This document shows positions 9,570-19,597 of a stretch of DNA of 64,000 nucleotides, piece by piece. Each line of letters starts with the position of its first letter. Positions within the stretch are counted from its first letter, which is position 1. This DNA comes from Echinicola marina (GTDB taxonomy: Bacteria > Bacteroidota > Bacteroidia > Cytophagales > Cyclobacteriaceae): assembly GCF_020463795.1 (NCBI RefSeq), contig NZ_CP080025.1, positions 5,622,501 to 5,686,500 on the forward strand, read 5' to 3'. The notes below the pieces were generated by a model, which was not told the DNA's origin, did not search any database, and was given only the letters and a program-made list of their open reading frames with translations. The position numbers were made by a program, and so were the translations under genes.

Positions 9570-10274
9570 TTAACTTATTTCATTCATTTTGACCAAAAAT
9601 TGTATAAGGTGATCTTCCCTGTTAAGGTTTAGCTTATTCTCTTTCAGGTATTTCTTTCCTTCTTTTTGATCATCGGAATCTAAACTTTTCACCATACTTC
9701 TATTGGAGAGCCTTACTGAAATGGCTTCCCCGCTAGAATTAATCAAATAATAAGATTCAGATGGAATAAATCTTTTTCCCGGACTTGGAGAGTAAGAATT
9801 CTTAGGAGGTGTTTCCAACTTATTCTTAAAAACCCTCACTAAAACATAATTTTCTCCTTCTAATAGGACATTAACAAAGTCGCTTTCGGAAACTCCAGGA
9901 ACTTCATCAAATCCTTTTTTAAAAACCATTTTCACCAAAGCCCCGTCATTGTCTCTAAGATTATCCTGTGGTCGGTTCAGGACGAATGAATAAATTTGTT
10001 TTTTATCCAAGACAATTTGATTACCATTATCGTTTGCAGCCAAAATTTCCTTTTCGTAAACATTGATTTTGGTTGGTACATTTTCTTTTGTCCAACCCTT
10101 CTCCATGGTGTAACTGGCATTTGACCAATCATCAAATAAAAAAGGAGAGCCTAGAATCCCCTCATAAGATGACACCCTCAAGGGAACACCATTCATTTCG
10201 ACATTAGCTATTTGACCAAAACTATTAAAACTAACAAAAACGAATATTAATACTAAATTTATTGAATTTCGCAT
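9570..10274 (-). CDS. Secreted protein of unknown function, partner of the subtilase
   Basis: I do not recognise this family. The 234-residue product begins with a clear signal peptide (charged MRNS, then hydrophobic LVLIFVFVSFNSFG, cleavage likely near GQIA), so it is exported. The mature part is mixed alpha/beta-like with many charged residues and no cysteine-based lipobox. Only 2 bases separate its start from the stop of the T9SS-secreted subtilase gene, so they are very probably one operon. An accessory role to the peptidase (inhibitor, chaperone or substrate) is possible but is only inferred from position. Confidence 0.6.
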   Translation of the reverse strand: MRNSINLVLIFVFVSFNSFGQIANVEMNGVPLRVSSYEGILGSPFLFDDWSNASYTMEKGWTKENVPTKINVYEKEILAANDNGNQIVLDKKQIYSFVLNRPQDNLRDNDGALVKMVFKKGFDEVPGVSESDFVNVLLEGENYVLVRVFKNKLETPPKNSYSPSPGKRFIPSESYYLINSSGEAISVRLSNRSMVKSLDSDDQKEGKKYLKENKLNLNREDHLIQFLVKMNEIS

Positions 10275-10276
10275 GA

Positions 10277-13200
10277 TTAATGTTTTATCACTTTACTTCT
10301 TAAAACTAAATCACCCATTTGGATCATAAACAGATAAACTCCAGCAGGTTGGGACAATTGATATTCAAAATTCACCTCTCTTTGTTGTTTATAAAAGGAC
10401 CTAGATGAAATTTCCCTGCCATTAAGAGTATATACAGCCAACTCCAATTCCCCCTCATATTCATTATTAATCCTCAAATTGACTTTCCCCGTTGTAGGAC
10501 TAGGCCCAATAAAAACCCCAAAGGTTCCTAGCGAAGGTTCTTCATCTTCTATGGCAGTGACCAAAACTGGTTCAGAAAGTCTGTTACACGTCTCGTCGGA
10601 TATGGCCACCTGATACATCCCATCATTATCTGCAGCATAGGAACGGTTAGTAGCACCCGGTATCTTCGCCCCATTATAATACCATTGATAGGCATTTGCC
10701 AAAGTCTGACTGGTCATCACACTCCCATTTACTACTATCACCGGAACCTGCAGTCCATTCTCGCTTATAGTCACGGTCTTTGTAAATGATTCACTTTGGA
10801 TATTGTTCCCAATGGTTAGCACCACATCATATTCTCCTGTTTCAGAGAAGCTAAAACTAGGGTTTACCAAATCTGAATTTCCTGCGTTTCCAAAATTCCA
10901 AGTATATGTACTGATACTTCCCTCACTAAGATTCGTAAATTCTGTTGATCCTCCTACGCAATTAAATGCGGAAGTAAAGTTGGCAAATAATACATCTTCA
11001 CAATTTTGGACCAACCAATTATCGGCATTGATCACTTCTGCACCTAAACCTAAATTCACAATCGCATCTCCCGACAAATCAACTCCGTCTATATTAAGGA
11101 ACTCAAAACAATACTTTTTATAAATATCATGAACAAATTCACCTTTCTGTGATGCGTATATGCGTGCTTCACTATTACTGGTAGATTCGACAACAAGATT
11201 TTCTAATAGATTAAATTGTTTACTTGGGGACAAATCCAAAAGGGCTCCTTGTCCCATTACCAAATTATTGGCTGTAAAACCGGCAACACTTCCCAGGATC
11301 ATGCTGCCATTTTGAATATATATATCACTTATAAAACTGGAACTACCATTATACACCAAGTCACCAGATTGTACCTCTAGGGAATTAATAGCTCCATTAT
11401 TGTTGGTCAAGGATCCATTGACCCCATCGAAAATAAAATTCCCCTCAAATGTGAAGCTTGAGTTATTTGAAATATCGATACTTTCATGGAATTCCAAAAC
11501 ATCAACATTACCCTTCAAAACCGAACCTTGTTCCAAAAACAAACTGTTTAACTCCAGCCTTTCAGCTCCTACCAAAAGTTCTCCCCCCACTATCTCCAAC
11601 CTATCCAATAATTCTGCATTGGTAAGATTCCAATTACCAGAAACTATTCTAACTGTAAGGTCTTCAAATACAACTCCCGCAAATTCCATAAATTTGTCCT
11701 GTTCGTCAGCAGCATCAAAAATCACCTCTCCATGACTTATGCTCGTCAACTGGTTACTTACTCTAAAACCTCCTCCTACGGCCAACTCAAAAGTATTCAT
11801 ATTCATATTGACTACTCCTCCACCAAAAATATTGACACTGAAAGCGGAAGAATTCTCTGACAAATTCACTTGGGTACTTTGACCTGATGCCAGTTCAAAA
11901 AGTACTCTTGAATCAGCGTCAGGAATTTTATTGGCTGAAACGCCTCCTTGTGTTTCAGACCAATTGGCAGCATCACTCCAGTCTCCTGTTGCCCCACCTA
12001 CCCAATATAAAGTCTCATCTGCACCATCAACCGTACCCGCCTTTAACACTAAGGAAAACTCCTGCGCTCCATTGGTCAAACTTCCCTTATGGCTTACCCT
12101 CACCGTATATTTCTTTGGGGTCGGAGAACTGATAATGACTTGTTCCACATTATCCCTAAAATTATCAGCAGAGTTAATTGCCTGACTGTTGGCTCCTTTA
12201 CTTGGATCAAGTGACCAAGGGAAATATTCCTGGCCGGTCTCGTCTACAATACGCATATCCAAATCATTGACCAGCTTTAAGTTTGACGGGTTCAATATAG
12301 TTGGACTCGGACTGGATGAAGGATCTGTCCATGCAATAGTGGCCTTTATTGGGCTTATTCCGTCTGATACTATTTCATATTCATATACTCCACCTTGTTC
12401 CAAGGTAAGTTCTCTAATTAAATCTGAAGAACCATTCTCCTCTATGATCATTTCAGCTGCCGCTTTTGCATTCAATATTCCCCAACCATATACATAATCC
12501 GGTCCCTCATAAAGTCCTCCATCCAAGGCAGTATTAATGGCCAATGCCTTAAGGGTAGATGACCGCATATAATCTCCACTATTCCTCTGGGCGTATAATT
12601 GTTGAAGTAGCAAGAGGGAACCTGCCACATTGGGAGAAGCCATAGAGGTACCACTTAAGGTCGTGTAGGCATCCGTTCCATTTTCCGAAATTGCCGTGCT
12701 AAAAACACCAACTCCTACGCCTACTAAATCTGGCTTAATCCGGCCATCATCTGTAGGGCCCCAACTCGAAAAATCACTTATTGCCAGTGAAGACCTATCA
12801 TTATATTCCTCAAAGGGAGATACTGCCCCAACTGTAATGACATTTTTAGCTATTCCTTCCGGCCCAATGGTATCATCTGGACCATCAGGGTCCCTGGTTC
12901 CATCTCCTCTATCTGTCCTATCATTTCCTGCAGCCCAAACCATGGTATAATAAGGTTTTGAAAAAGCTATATCGTCCAAAGATTTGCTTTTTGCTGTATA
13001 TAAACCAAACCGATAATCCTCATTAGGATCAACTGATGGATTTCCGGCCCATTTCCAGGTTCCATTTTGATCCCGGTACCATCCCAAAACAATCCCATAG
13101 GAATGATTCGAAACCAAATGTCCATCTGGCTTAGTTTCTTTATCATAGGCATTAGTGCCCATTTTTGAAATATCCCCTTCCCAGTTAAATGCCCAGCCAT

Positions 13201-13738
13201 TTGACTCATAGGCCATGCCCTTTGCATTCTCATTCAAGCCTTCGGCCAAAAGCGTACCCGTAACGTGAGTAGCATGGTTACTGATCACCTCACTTGATCC
13301 ATCGACCTGTCTAACTCTCCCTCCGAATTCTGCATGATCAGGTTTTGGACGAGTTTGATCATAAACACCTATGGTCAAACCCTTACCTGTAAGGTTAAGG
13401 CCAAGGTCCCCATTGGGGTGAAGGGCATCTGTTTGGGTGGTTTGCGCCGCTCTCACATTATAAGTGATATAGTAAACTGGTGCTCCATTTTCATCAAAAT
13501 ATCGCAGCTCGCCTACTTTTCCCTCTTCCAAAAATAATTTAATCGGAACTCCCTTAGAAGCCGCCATGACCTTAAGGGCATCATTACCTAGTAAATATTG
13601 CTTATAATTGGCATCAAAATCTACTTGAATCCCCTTTCTTACTTCATCAATTTTCCGTCCTATTTCTGAAGACTCCTGTGCTTTTGCTAAAACAAAAGCG
13701 CAAAACAAAAAAACATTTATCAGTAATAATTTTTTCAT
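10277..13738 (-). CDS. Secreted S8 (subtilisin) peptidase with PKD domain and T9SS sorting tail
   Basis: Large extracellular serine peptidase of 1153 residues. Signal peptide MKKLLLINVFLFCAFVLAKA, then a prodomain-like stretch, then the S8 catalytic domain with Asp127 (TIGVYDQ), His155 (NHATHVTG) and Ser365 (SGTSMASPN). A jelly-roll-like P-domain region follows, then a repetitive beta-rich adhesin-like middle (VNLSENSSAF, VVFEDLTVRI, YNGSSSFISD), a PKD-type domain (STYTWNFGNAG with FSETGEYDVVLTI), and a C-terminal sorting domain (PSPTTGKVNLRI, PAGVYLFMIQ) typical of T9SS cargo. The frame extends to TTG 13759, but the ATG at 13738 starts the signal peptide. The substrate is unknown. It precedes a secreted protein gene 2 bases downstream. 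Confidence 0.92.
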   Translation of the reverse strand: MKKLLLINVFLFCAFVLAKAQESSEIGRKIDEVRKGIQVDFDANYKQYLLGNDALKVMAASKGVPIKLFLEEGKVGELRYFDENGAPVYYITYNVRAAQTTQTDALHPNGDLGLNLTGKGLTIGVYDQTRPKPDHAEFGGRVRQVDGSSEVISNHATHVTGTLLAEGLNENAKGMAYESNGWAFNWEGDISKMGTNAYDKETKPDGHLVSNHSYGIVLGWYRDQNGTWKWAGNPSVDPNEDYRFGLYTAKSKSLDDIAFSKPYYTMVWAAGNDRTDRGDGTRDPDGPDDTIGPEGIAKNVITVGAVSPFEEYNDRSSLAISDFSSWGPTDDGRIKPDLVGVGVGVFSTAISENGTDAYTTLSGTSMASPNVAGSLLLLQQLYAQRNSGDYMRSSTLKALAINTALDGGLYEGPDYVYGWGILNAKAAAEMIIEENGSSDLIRELTLEQGGVYEYEIVSDGISPIKATIAWTDPSSSPSPTILNPSNLKLVNDLDMRIVDETGQEYFPWSLDPSKGANSQAINSADNFRDNVEQVIISSPTPKKYTVRVSHKGSLTNGAQEFSLVLKAGTVDGADETLYWVGGATGDWSDAANWSETQGGVSANKIPDADSRVLFELASGQSTQVNLSENSSAFSVNIFGGGVVNMNMNTFELAVGGGFRVSNQLTSISHGEVIFDAADEQDKFMEFAGVVFEDLTVRIVSGNWNLTNAELLDRLEIVGGELLVGAERLELNSLFLEQGSVLKGNVDVLEFHESIDISNNSSFTFEGNFIFDGVNGSLTNNNGAINSLEVQSGDLVYNGSSSFISDIYIQNGSMILGSVAGFTANNLVMGQGALLDLSPSKQFNLLENLVVESTSNSEARIYASQKGEFVHDIYKKYCFEFLNIDGVDLSGDAIVNLGLGAEVINADNWLVQNCEDVLFANFTSAFNCVGGSTEFTNLSEGSISTYTWNFGNAGNSDLVNPSFSFSETGEYDVVLTIGNNIQSESFTKTVTISENGLQVPVIVVNGSVMTSQTLANAYQWYYNGAKIPGATNRSYAADNDGMYQVAISDETCNRLSEPVLVTAIEDEEPSLGTFGVFIGPSPTTGKVNLRINNEYEGELELAVYTLNGREISSRSFYKQQREVNFEYQLSQPAGVYLFMIQMGDLVLRSKVIKH

Positions 13739-13795
13739 AGATAATCCACTTGGCCTCAATAAATAACTCTTCCAATTTATAAAAAGTTTGTAATA

Positions 13796-13824
13796 AAAAA
13801 GGGAGACATTATATCTCCCTTTTA
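13796..13824 (-). terminator. Terminator of the susCD operon
   Basis: AAAAGGGAGA pairs perfectly with TCTCCCTTTT around a 7-base loop, with T-rich ends. It lies between the SusCD-associated lipoprotein stop and the subtilase start, so the subtilase is a separate transcription unit. Confidence 0.8.
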
Positions 13825-13841
13825 AAAAATATTATAACCGC

Positions 13842-14699
13842 TTATTGTTTTGTAAGCACTACAGTTCCTCCATCTCCATAAGTATTTGACCATACTATCC
13901 TTATGGTACCGTTTATTGGATCTGCAGTTCCGCTGATCGTAAATGGATCCCCATATTGATCTGTATTGCTTGCATCACCAGTAATATCATTACAGTTATC
14001 CGATATCCTACCTGTCGCACCTGAGTCCCCATATCCGTTTGGATATAATCCAAAGGTCATATCACTCAATTGATAAACCCCTGTTCCCACTTCTGCAATA
14101 TCAATGGTATTATTAAAAGTGTAATTGGTTAATGTTTGGCTTGCTCCTCCACTACCATCTCCCAAAATCAAAGTTTCCCAAAACACAGAATAAGTTCCCT
14201 CTAACTGGGATGCGCAAACCATCCTCATTTTATAGGTCAACTCTCCATAATTAGCACTTATTTTCGCACCACTGGCATCTGTGATTTTCAAAACCAAATC
14301 GGGAGTTTCTTCTAACCCAATATTACCTATCAATACTTCCACCATCAACGTTGCTGTCACTTCACCAGCAGGAATGGTCACTGTATTGGATGGTAAATTA
14401 TAATGGACACCTTGAATAGCTGTAGAACTAGGGTCCGCCTCTACTTGAACCGTAAGATCACTAGTACCTGCTGCTCCGACCAAATTGACTTGGATCTTTC
14501 CCATATCCGTTTGATCAGTGTTGCCTTCTTCTTTTTCAAAATTCTCAGTATAACCATTGGGTAGATTGGCATCATTGAACTCAATTTCTACCCCGCTCCA
14601 AACTGTATCTAAACCTGGATCATCGAAACAGGATGTAGCCATAAAAGATACTAAAGCTACCAATAAGTATATATATTTTGATTTATGCTGTCTCATCAT
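13842..14699 (-). CDS. SusCD-associated surface lipoprotein, unknown ligand
   Basis: 285-residue lipoprotein with lipobox FMATSC (Cys24 of the longest reading). The mature N-terminal half (residues about 60-160) has the look of the DUF1735/DUF4843 or Calx-beta-like domains common in SusE-position proteins (SSTAIQGVHYNLPSNTV, then TIPAGEVTATLMVEV). The C-terminal half is rich in Gly, Thr and Asn (GTYSVFWET, SGTADPINGTIRIVW), compatible with a ligand-binding beta-sandwich. It is third in the susC-susD operon, 11 bases after susD, the usual place for SusE/F-like glycan- or peptide-binding lipoproteins. I cannot assign the ligand. Two tandem ATG codons begin it. Confidence 0.75.
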   Translation of the reverse strand: MMRQHKSKYIYLLVALVSFMATSCFDDPGLDTVWSGVEIEFNDANLPNGYTENFEKEEGNTDQTDMGKIQVNLVGAAGTSDLTVQVEADPSSTAIQGVHYNLPSNTVTIPAGEVTATLMVEVLIGNIGLEETPDLVLKITDASGAKISANYGELTYKMRMVCASQLEGTYSVFWETLILGDGSGGASQTLTNYTFNNTIDIAEVGTGVYQLSDMTFGLYPNGYGDSGATGRISDNCNDITGDASNTDQYGDPFTISGTADPINGTIRIVWSNTYGDGGTVVLTKQ

Positions 14700-14710
14700 T
14701 TCTCCTTCTT

Positions 14711-16174
14711 TTAGTTATAATCCGGATTATTTTCCAACAAATCATTCAGTATGATTTCATCCTGAGGAATAGGAGATAAAATCCTATAATCTGAGTAAGG
14801 TACAGGTTCGAAATTTCCAGATTTAGAAATTGTCATACCATTTCTCTTCAAGTCGAACCATCTGTGTCCCTCGGTTGCAAACTCCACCCTATTCTCATGC
14901 ATAATTAAGTCCATCAAAGCGGCACCACTAGCTGCAGTATTGCCCAAACCTCTTTTACTTCTCAGCGCATTAAGATCTGCTCTGGCGCCTGTTTCATTGG
15001 AAGTTTTATAGCGTGCTTCAGCCCTAATTAAATACAATTCAGAAGCCCTGAAAATTGGAATATTCTCGAGAAAGTCACCTTTATGACCCAACCACTTAGT
15101 AGATCGGTAAAATGTACCTGCAGTCCCCTCTCTTTCTGTTTCTACCCAAGTATCCAACCTCACATCTCCGGCTTCATAGGAGGCCAGTAAATCATCTGAT
15201 ACCGTTAGAATAAACTGGGCACTGGCATATACATTGGCCAAAAGGGAACACATAGAATTATTCAGCCCATCAGTCCCCAGCCAATCCTGAGAACGGATCT
15301 CCACTTCAAATAATGATTCTGGATTGGGAGCGGTAGAAAAGCCTGCTACATAGCCCTCAGCATCCATCAGGCCAGTCCCATCATCGGTCAAGCCAAAACT
15401 CACCATGGCATTAGTGGCCATAGTAGCTGCATCTGCATAATTTGACATATACAGATAAACCCTGGCCAATAAGGCCTGAGCAGCTCCCTTTGATGCCCTA
15501 TAAACATCTGTTGTTCCTATACTAGCACTGGGCAATAACTCGATGGCACTGTTTAGATCCGAAACTATCTGGGCATAAACCTCAGTATTGGTAGATCTTG
15601 CTCTAAAATCCGCAGCGGATAGGCCTAAGGTAGGCGTAGTTCTTAAGATAACACTTAAATCAAATCCATTTACTTCTTGTCCAGGCTCATATCCATAGAC
15701 CCTAGCCAGGTCAAAGTAATTCAATGCCCTGATAAAATATGCTTCTCCTTTTACCCTATTGCGTAAATCTTCATCTCCTTCCACTTCGTCTATTCCAGCC
15801 AAAATAATATTGGCATCATTGATGGAGCCATACAAACCAGGATTATTATCCGTGTCCGTATCTACCTCAGTAAATTCCCACAAGTTAATGTGTTGACGAT
15901 CTGCATTGGCTTCCTGACCAATATACCTACCAGTGTTTGCAATAACTTTTAAATTATCTGCCATCACTTCCGGTGCTATCTGCATGACCTGACCGTAATA
16001 ATCAAAGCCCCTGGTCCTTCCATACATGGAAAAAGCCAAGGATTGATACCCCTCTACATCTGCCAGTGCAGTTTCTGGTGTTAAGCTTTGGCGAGGCTCT
16101 GTATCCAATAAATCTGAACATGCCCCCATTGCTAAAGCCGAACCTACAAATAGTATTTTTATAATATTTTTCAT
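14711..16174 (-). CDS. RagB/SusD-family nutrient-binding outer-membrane lipoprotein
   Basis: Surface lipoprotein that acts as the lid of a SusC channel. Signal peptide and lipobox LAMGACSD (Cys19), then the conserved early motif LLDTEPRQSLTPETA; TPR-like helices carry EAYFIRALNYFDLARVYG, QALLARVYLYMSNYADAA and RASELYLIRAEARYKTS. The C-terminus has the family ending HENRVEFATEGHRWFDLKR and YRILSPIPQDEI. The length of 487 residues is usual. It lies 12 bases after susC and 11 bases before the SusE-position lipoprotein. The substrate class is unknown; the neighbouring gene is a peptidase, not a glycosidase. Confidence 0.95.
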   Translation of the reverse strand: MKNIIKILFVGSALAMGACSDLLDTEPRQSLTPETALADVEGYQSLAFSMYGRTRGFDYYGQVMQIAPEVMADNLKVIANTGRYIGQEANADRQHINLWEFTEVDTDTDNNPGLYGSINDANIILAGIDEVEGDEDLRNRVKGEAYFIRALNYFDLARVYGYEPGQEVNGFDLSVILRTTPTLGLSAADFRARSTNTEVYAQIVSDLNSAIELLPSASIGTTDVYRASKGAAQALLARVYLYMSNYADAATMATNAMVSFGLTDDGTGLMDAEGYVAGFSTAPNPESLFEVEIRSQDWLGTDGLNNSMCSLLANVYASAQFILTVSDDLLASYEAGDVRLDTWVETEREGTAGTFYRSTKWLGHKGDFLENIPIFRASELYLIRAEARYKTSNETGARADLNALRSKRGLGNTAASGAALMDLIMHENRVEFATEGHRWFDLKRNGMTISKSGNFEPVPYSDYRILSPIPQDEIILNDLLENNPDYN

Positions 16175-16186
16175 TTTGCTTTAGTC

Positions 16187-19165
16187 TTAGAATGTTAGAT
16201 TGATACCTGCAGAAAATTGCTTCGAATTTGGATAAGCGCCATAGGTACTTTCACCCACGCTCAACACTTCAGGATCAATCCCATTGAACTTGGTAAATGT
16301 TGCCAAATTGATCCCTTGAGCATAAATCCTCGCACTTTTCATCCCTATTTTATTGGCAATAGCCACTGGTAAAGAATAATTCAAGGTCACTTGCTTTAAT
16401 CGGATATACCCACCATCATTGACCAACCTGGTAGATGATGTACCTAAACTTGAAGTACCTGGTGCCTGCCCTCCTTCATATGGCATAGGTGTTTTGGTTA
16501 TATCACCAGGTTCCTTCCAATAGTCCAACTGAGAAACATCCTGATTGTCTGGACTAGATCCTGCATAAGCTATATTATACAAATCTGAATTAAAGATTTT
16601 GTTTCCGAACTGATATTGGAAGAACACTTCTAATGAAACTGGCCCATAGCTAAATGAGTTGGATAAACCACCATAATTACTCGGTAGGCCACTACCTATA
16701 TACCTCAAGGATGATTCACCCGCTATATAAGTATACTCTCCGTTCTCGTCCTCATACATTACCCTACCATTCGCAGGATTAACGCCCAAAAACTGATTGG
16801 TATACAAGAAATTAATAGGTTTACCTACAATAAGATCATTTCCTATCCTATCCAAACCATCATATAATTCCATCAATTCATTCTCCAAGAAGGTGATATT
16901 GAATGCAGTATTCCACTGAAAATCTCCTGAAACTATATTGACAGTTTGCAAATCAAAATCAATACCTTGATTCCTTACTTTTCCGGTGTTCCTTGTAATC
17001 GTCTTAAAGCCCGCATCAATAGGGAGTGGAGTATCCAAAAGCAATGCATTGGAATTTTTTCTCCAAAAATCCACCGTACCAATTATACGTCCATTAAATA
17101 AAGTCCAATCCAAGCCTATATTATAGGTTTCTGCTTCTTCCCAAGTCAACAAATCATTACCTAACTGGGACACCCAAAGCGCTCCACTTCCCAAGTATTG
17201 TCCCGCACTTCCTACCAAGGTCCTTGAGTCAAAATTCCCAATCTCTGAATTACCTGTAACACCATACGAAGCTCTCATCCTTAAATTGTCGATCCAATCC
17301 ATATCCTGAAGAAAATCTTCTGATGAAATCCTCCATCCAGCAGAAAATGCATAAAATGTTCCCCACTTATATTCTGAACCAAAGCGGGAATTTCCATCTC
17401 TTCTAAGAATTACCTCCGCATTATACCGGTCGTCATAATCATATTTGGCCTGCCCGAATATACCGGCACGCTTATATTCTGTATAATTACCATTCACATC
17501 ATATGGTGTGGCAGCATTCTGAAGATACCTCAATGTTGGGTTTGCAAAACCTCTACCCGTGGCAGAACTCAACTCATCCTGAGCCCCCTTATACTCAAAT
17601 CCCAAAATACCTGAGATATTATGTACATCTTCAAAACTCTTGTTGAAATTAAAGTTATGGTTGGTATTGAAATTATTATACCTTCTGTCTGTATAACTCG
17701 CAGATCCTCCATAAGACGAAAAAGCAGGAATAGTAGAAGGTCTGCTGTTTTCATCCCGGTTATCCGTAAAGTCTATACCCGCATAGGAAGTAAAACTCAA
17801 CCATGGTGTAAATTGATAATTCAAGGATAAATTGGAAACAGACTGAACAGTTGTCGCACGTCTCAATTCCTGATATACACCTTGAATAATATTGTATCCG
17901 AAAAGATGATCAGAAGGATAAGCAGCAAATTCTCCATCTTCATCATAAATAGGAACATTTGGCCTGGCCGCATAACCTGAAACAAATGGGCCATTCACAA
18001 AATTTCCCCTATCAATGGTCCCATTGGTCCTTTGATAAGCTAAAGACAAGTTGGCTGTTACAGTAAATTTGTCATTGGGACGGTGGGTAAGGTTGAGTCT
18101 ACCTGTGCCCCGCTCATAATCTGACTGTATCACTTGACCTTCCTGAGAAGTATAAGAACCAGAAAGATAAAAAGTAGTCTTTTCATCCCCTCCTGAAATA
18201 GAAAGATCATAAATACTCAGCCGAGCATTGTCCCGATAAAGCGCATCCACCCAATCAGTGGACTCTAGGTCCGGATCTTCCGGATTACCATAGATTGCTG
18301 CTGCATCATTTGGGTTTAATCCTGCATTGGTATAAGATGCCTGCTTGATTTGAGCCAGCTGTTGGGCATTCATCACATCATATACTCCCAAAGGCTGCAC
18401 AACACCTTCTTGAACTGAAAGTGTAATATCAGTTTTTCCTTCACGGCCTCTTTTGGTAGTGATCAAAACCACACCATTAGCCGCTTGTGCTCCGTAAATG
18501 GCTGCTGCTGCCGCATCTTTCAATACTTCAATGGATTCAATATCATTTGGGTTAATCGCCGCAAGAGCATTTTGGGAACCTTGGGTAGAGGCACTTCTTG
18601 TGGTCAATTGTACTCCATCCACAATATAAAGTGGTGAATTGCCCGCATTGATCGAACCCGTCCCTCTAATCCTTACATTCAGCGTTCCTCCTGGCTGCCC
18701 ACTTCCTGAAGTAACCTGTACACCGGCTATTCTCCCCTGCATGGCACGATCAAATGATTGCATGGGAAGGTTCGCAAAGACTTCTCCCTTGACTGAAGCA
18801 ATAGCCCCTGTGATCTCTCTTTTGGATTGGTCACCGTAAGATGTGATAACAAACTCCGACAAGGTCTGCACATCAGGCTCTAATTCAACATTGATGATTG
18901 ACTTGGTTCCAATAGGAACTTCTATCGTCTTCATCCCCACAAAACTAAAAATAAGAACGGAACTACCGGATGGCACATTGATGGAATACGCCCCATCTAA
19001 ATCTGTAGCTACTCCTACTGTAGTCCCTTTAACGAGAACCGTAGCCCCCGGAATGGCTTCTCCATCAGCTGTGGAAGACACTATTCCGGTGACAGTACGG
19101 CTTTGACCGTATACCATGGCACAAGCCACAAGGAATACCAGTCCTAGCAGTAAAACTTTCTTCAT
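16187..19165 (-). CDS. SusC/RagA-family TonB-dependent outer-membrane transporter
   Basis: 992-residue TonB-dependent channel. Signal peptide ending VYGQ, then a carboxypeptidase-regulatory-like domain (TVTGIVSSTADGEAIPGATVLVKGT, given here as two parts: residues about 24-105), a TonB-box-like/plug region (LPMQSFDRAMQGRIAGV, RIRGTGSINAGNSPLYIVDG, IEVLKDAAAAAIYG) and a 22-strand-type barrel ending in the aromatic-rich SAGINLTF terminus. The length is normal for SusC-type proteins. It is first in its operon. There is no linked ECF sigma/anti-sigma pair or hybrid two-component sensor, so its inducer is not evident. An IS element sits about 430 bases upstream of its start. Confidence 0.95.
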   Translation of the reverse strand: MKKVLLLGLVFLVACAMVYGQSRTVTGIVSSTADGEAIPGATVLVKGTTVGVATDLDGAYSINVPSGSSVLIFSFVGMKTIEVPIGTKSIINVELEPDVQTLSEFVITSYGDQSKREITGAIASVKGEVFANLPMQSFDRAMQGRIAGVQVTSGSGQPGGTLNVRIRGTGSINAGNSPLYIVDGVQLTTRSASTQGSQNALAAINPNDIESIEVLKDAAAAAIYGAQAANGVVLITTKRGREGKTDITLSVQEGVVQPLGVYDVMNAQQLAQIKQASYTNAGLNPNDAAAIYGNPEDPDLESTDWVDALYRDNARLSIYDLSISGGDEKTTFYLSGSYTSQEGQVIQSDYERGTGRLNLTHRPNDKFTVTANLSLAYQRTNGTIDRGNFVNGPFVSGYAARPNVPIYDEDGEFAAYPSDHLFGYNIIQGVYQELRRATTVQSVSNLSLNYQFTPWLSFTSYAGIDFTDNRDENSRPSTIPAFSSYGGSASYTDRRYNNFNTNHNFNFNKSFEDVHNISGILGFEYKGAQDELSSATGRGFANPTLRYLQNAATPYDVNGNYTEYKRAGIFGQAKYDYDDRYNAEVILRRDGNSRFGSEYKWGTFYAFSAGWRISSEDFLQDMDWIDNLRMRASYGVTGNSEIGNFDSRTLVGSAGQYLGSGALWVSQLGNDLLTWEEAETYNIGLDWTLFNGRIIGTVDFWRKNSNALLLDTPLPIDAGFKTITRNTGKVRNQGIDFDLQTVNIVSGDFQWNTAFNITFLENELMELYDGLDRIGNDLIVGKPINFLYTNQFLGVNPANGRVMYEDENGEYTYIAGESSLRYIGSGLPSNYGGLSNSFSYGPVSLEVFFQYQFGNKIFNSDLYNIAYAGSSPDNQDVSQLDYWKEPGDITKTPMPYEGGQAPGTSSLGTSSTRLVNDGGYIRLKQVTLNYSLPVAIANKIGMKSARIYAQGINLATFTKFNGIDPEVLSVGESTYGAYPNSKQFSAGINLTF

Positions 19166-19597
19166 GATAAATAATTTTATTTTGGTTTAACATCTATAAT
19201 ATAGTTTATTCTCTCTTAATAATCCAATAACAAGCCCCAATTTCAATAAACTATAAAAATCAATAATCCTACAACAAACCAACCTAACTATTGTTTACAA
19301 AATTTAATTCTGAATAAACAACGCAAACCAAAACATGATCTAAATCAACAAAACCTAACCTAACAGATAAAATAAACAGTAATACAAAGCAATATTTTGA
19401 CCACAAACAACAACCAAACACCATTTATAACATATTTAAGATTAAAATGGAATTCTTCCTTTCAAAATCTAAAAATTATTTAAATAATACCTTCATAAAA
19501 CTATGTTGCACAAAAAAAAGCGAAATAACCAACTGAAAAACAATTCATTAAAAAAACTCAAACATGAGAGCAAAAAAACAAACAGCTAAATAAAAAT
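19166..19597. other. Long AT-rich leader/promoter region of susC, no gene seen
   Basis: 432 bases between the susC start and the IS. The stretch is very A-rich on the plus strand, with no open frame of note on either strand and no exact TAnnTTTG box for susC; a near match with one extra base (RC of CAAAACCTA) lies near 19350. It probably holds the susC promoter and a long untranslated leader. The last 8 bases are one copy of the IS target duplication. Confidence 0.5.
19590..19597 (+). repeat. Left copy of 8-bp target-site duplication
   Basis: ATAAAAAT directly before the left inverted repeat, identical to 20633-20640 after the right one. Eight bases is the usual duplication for IS1595-family insertions. 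Confidence 0.85.
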
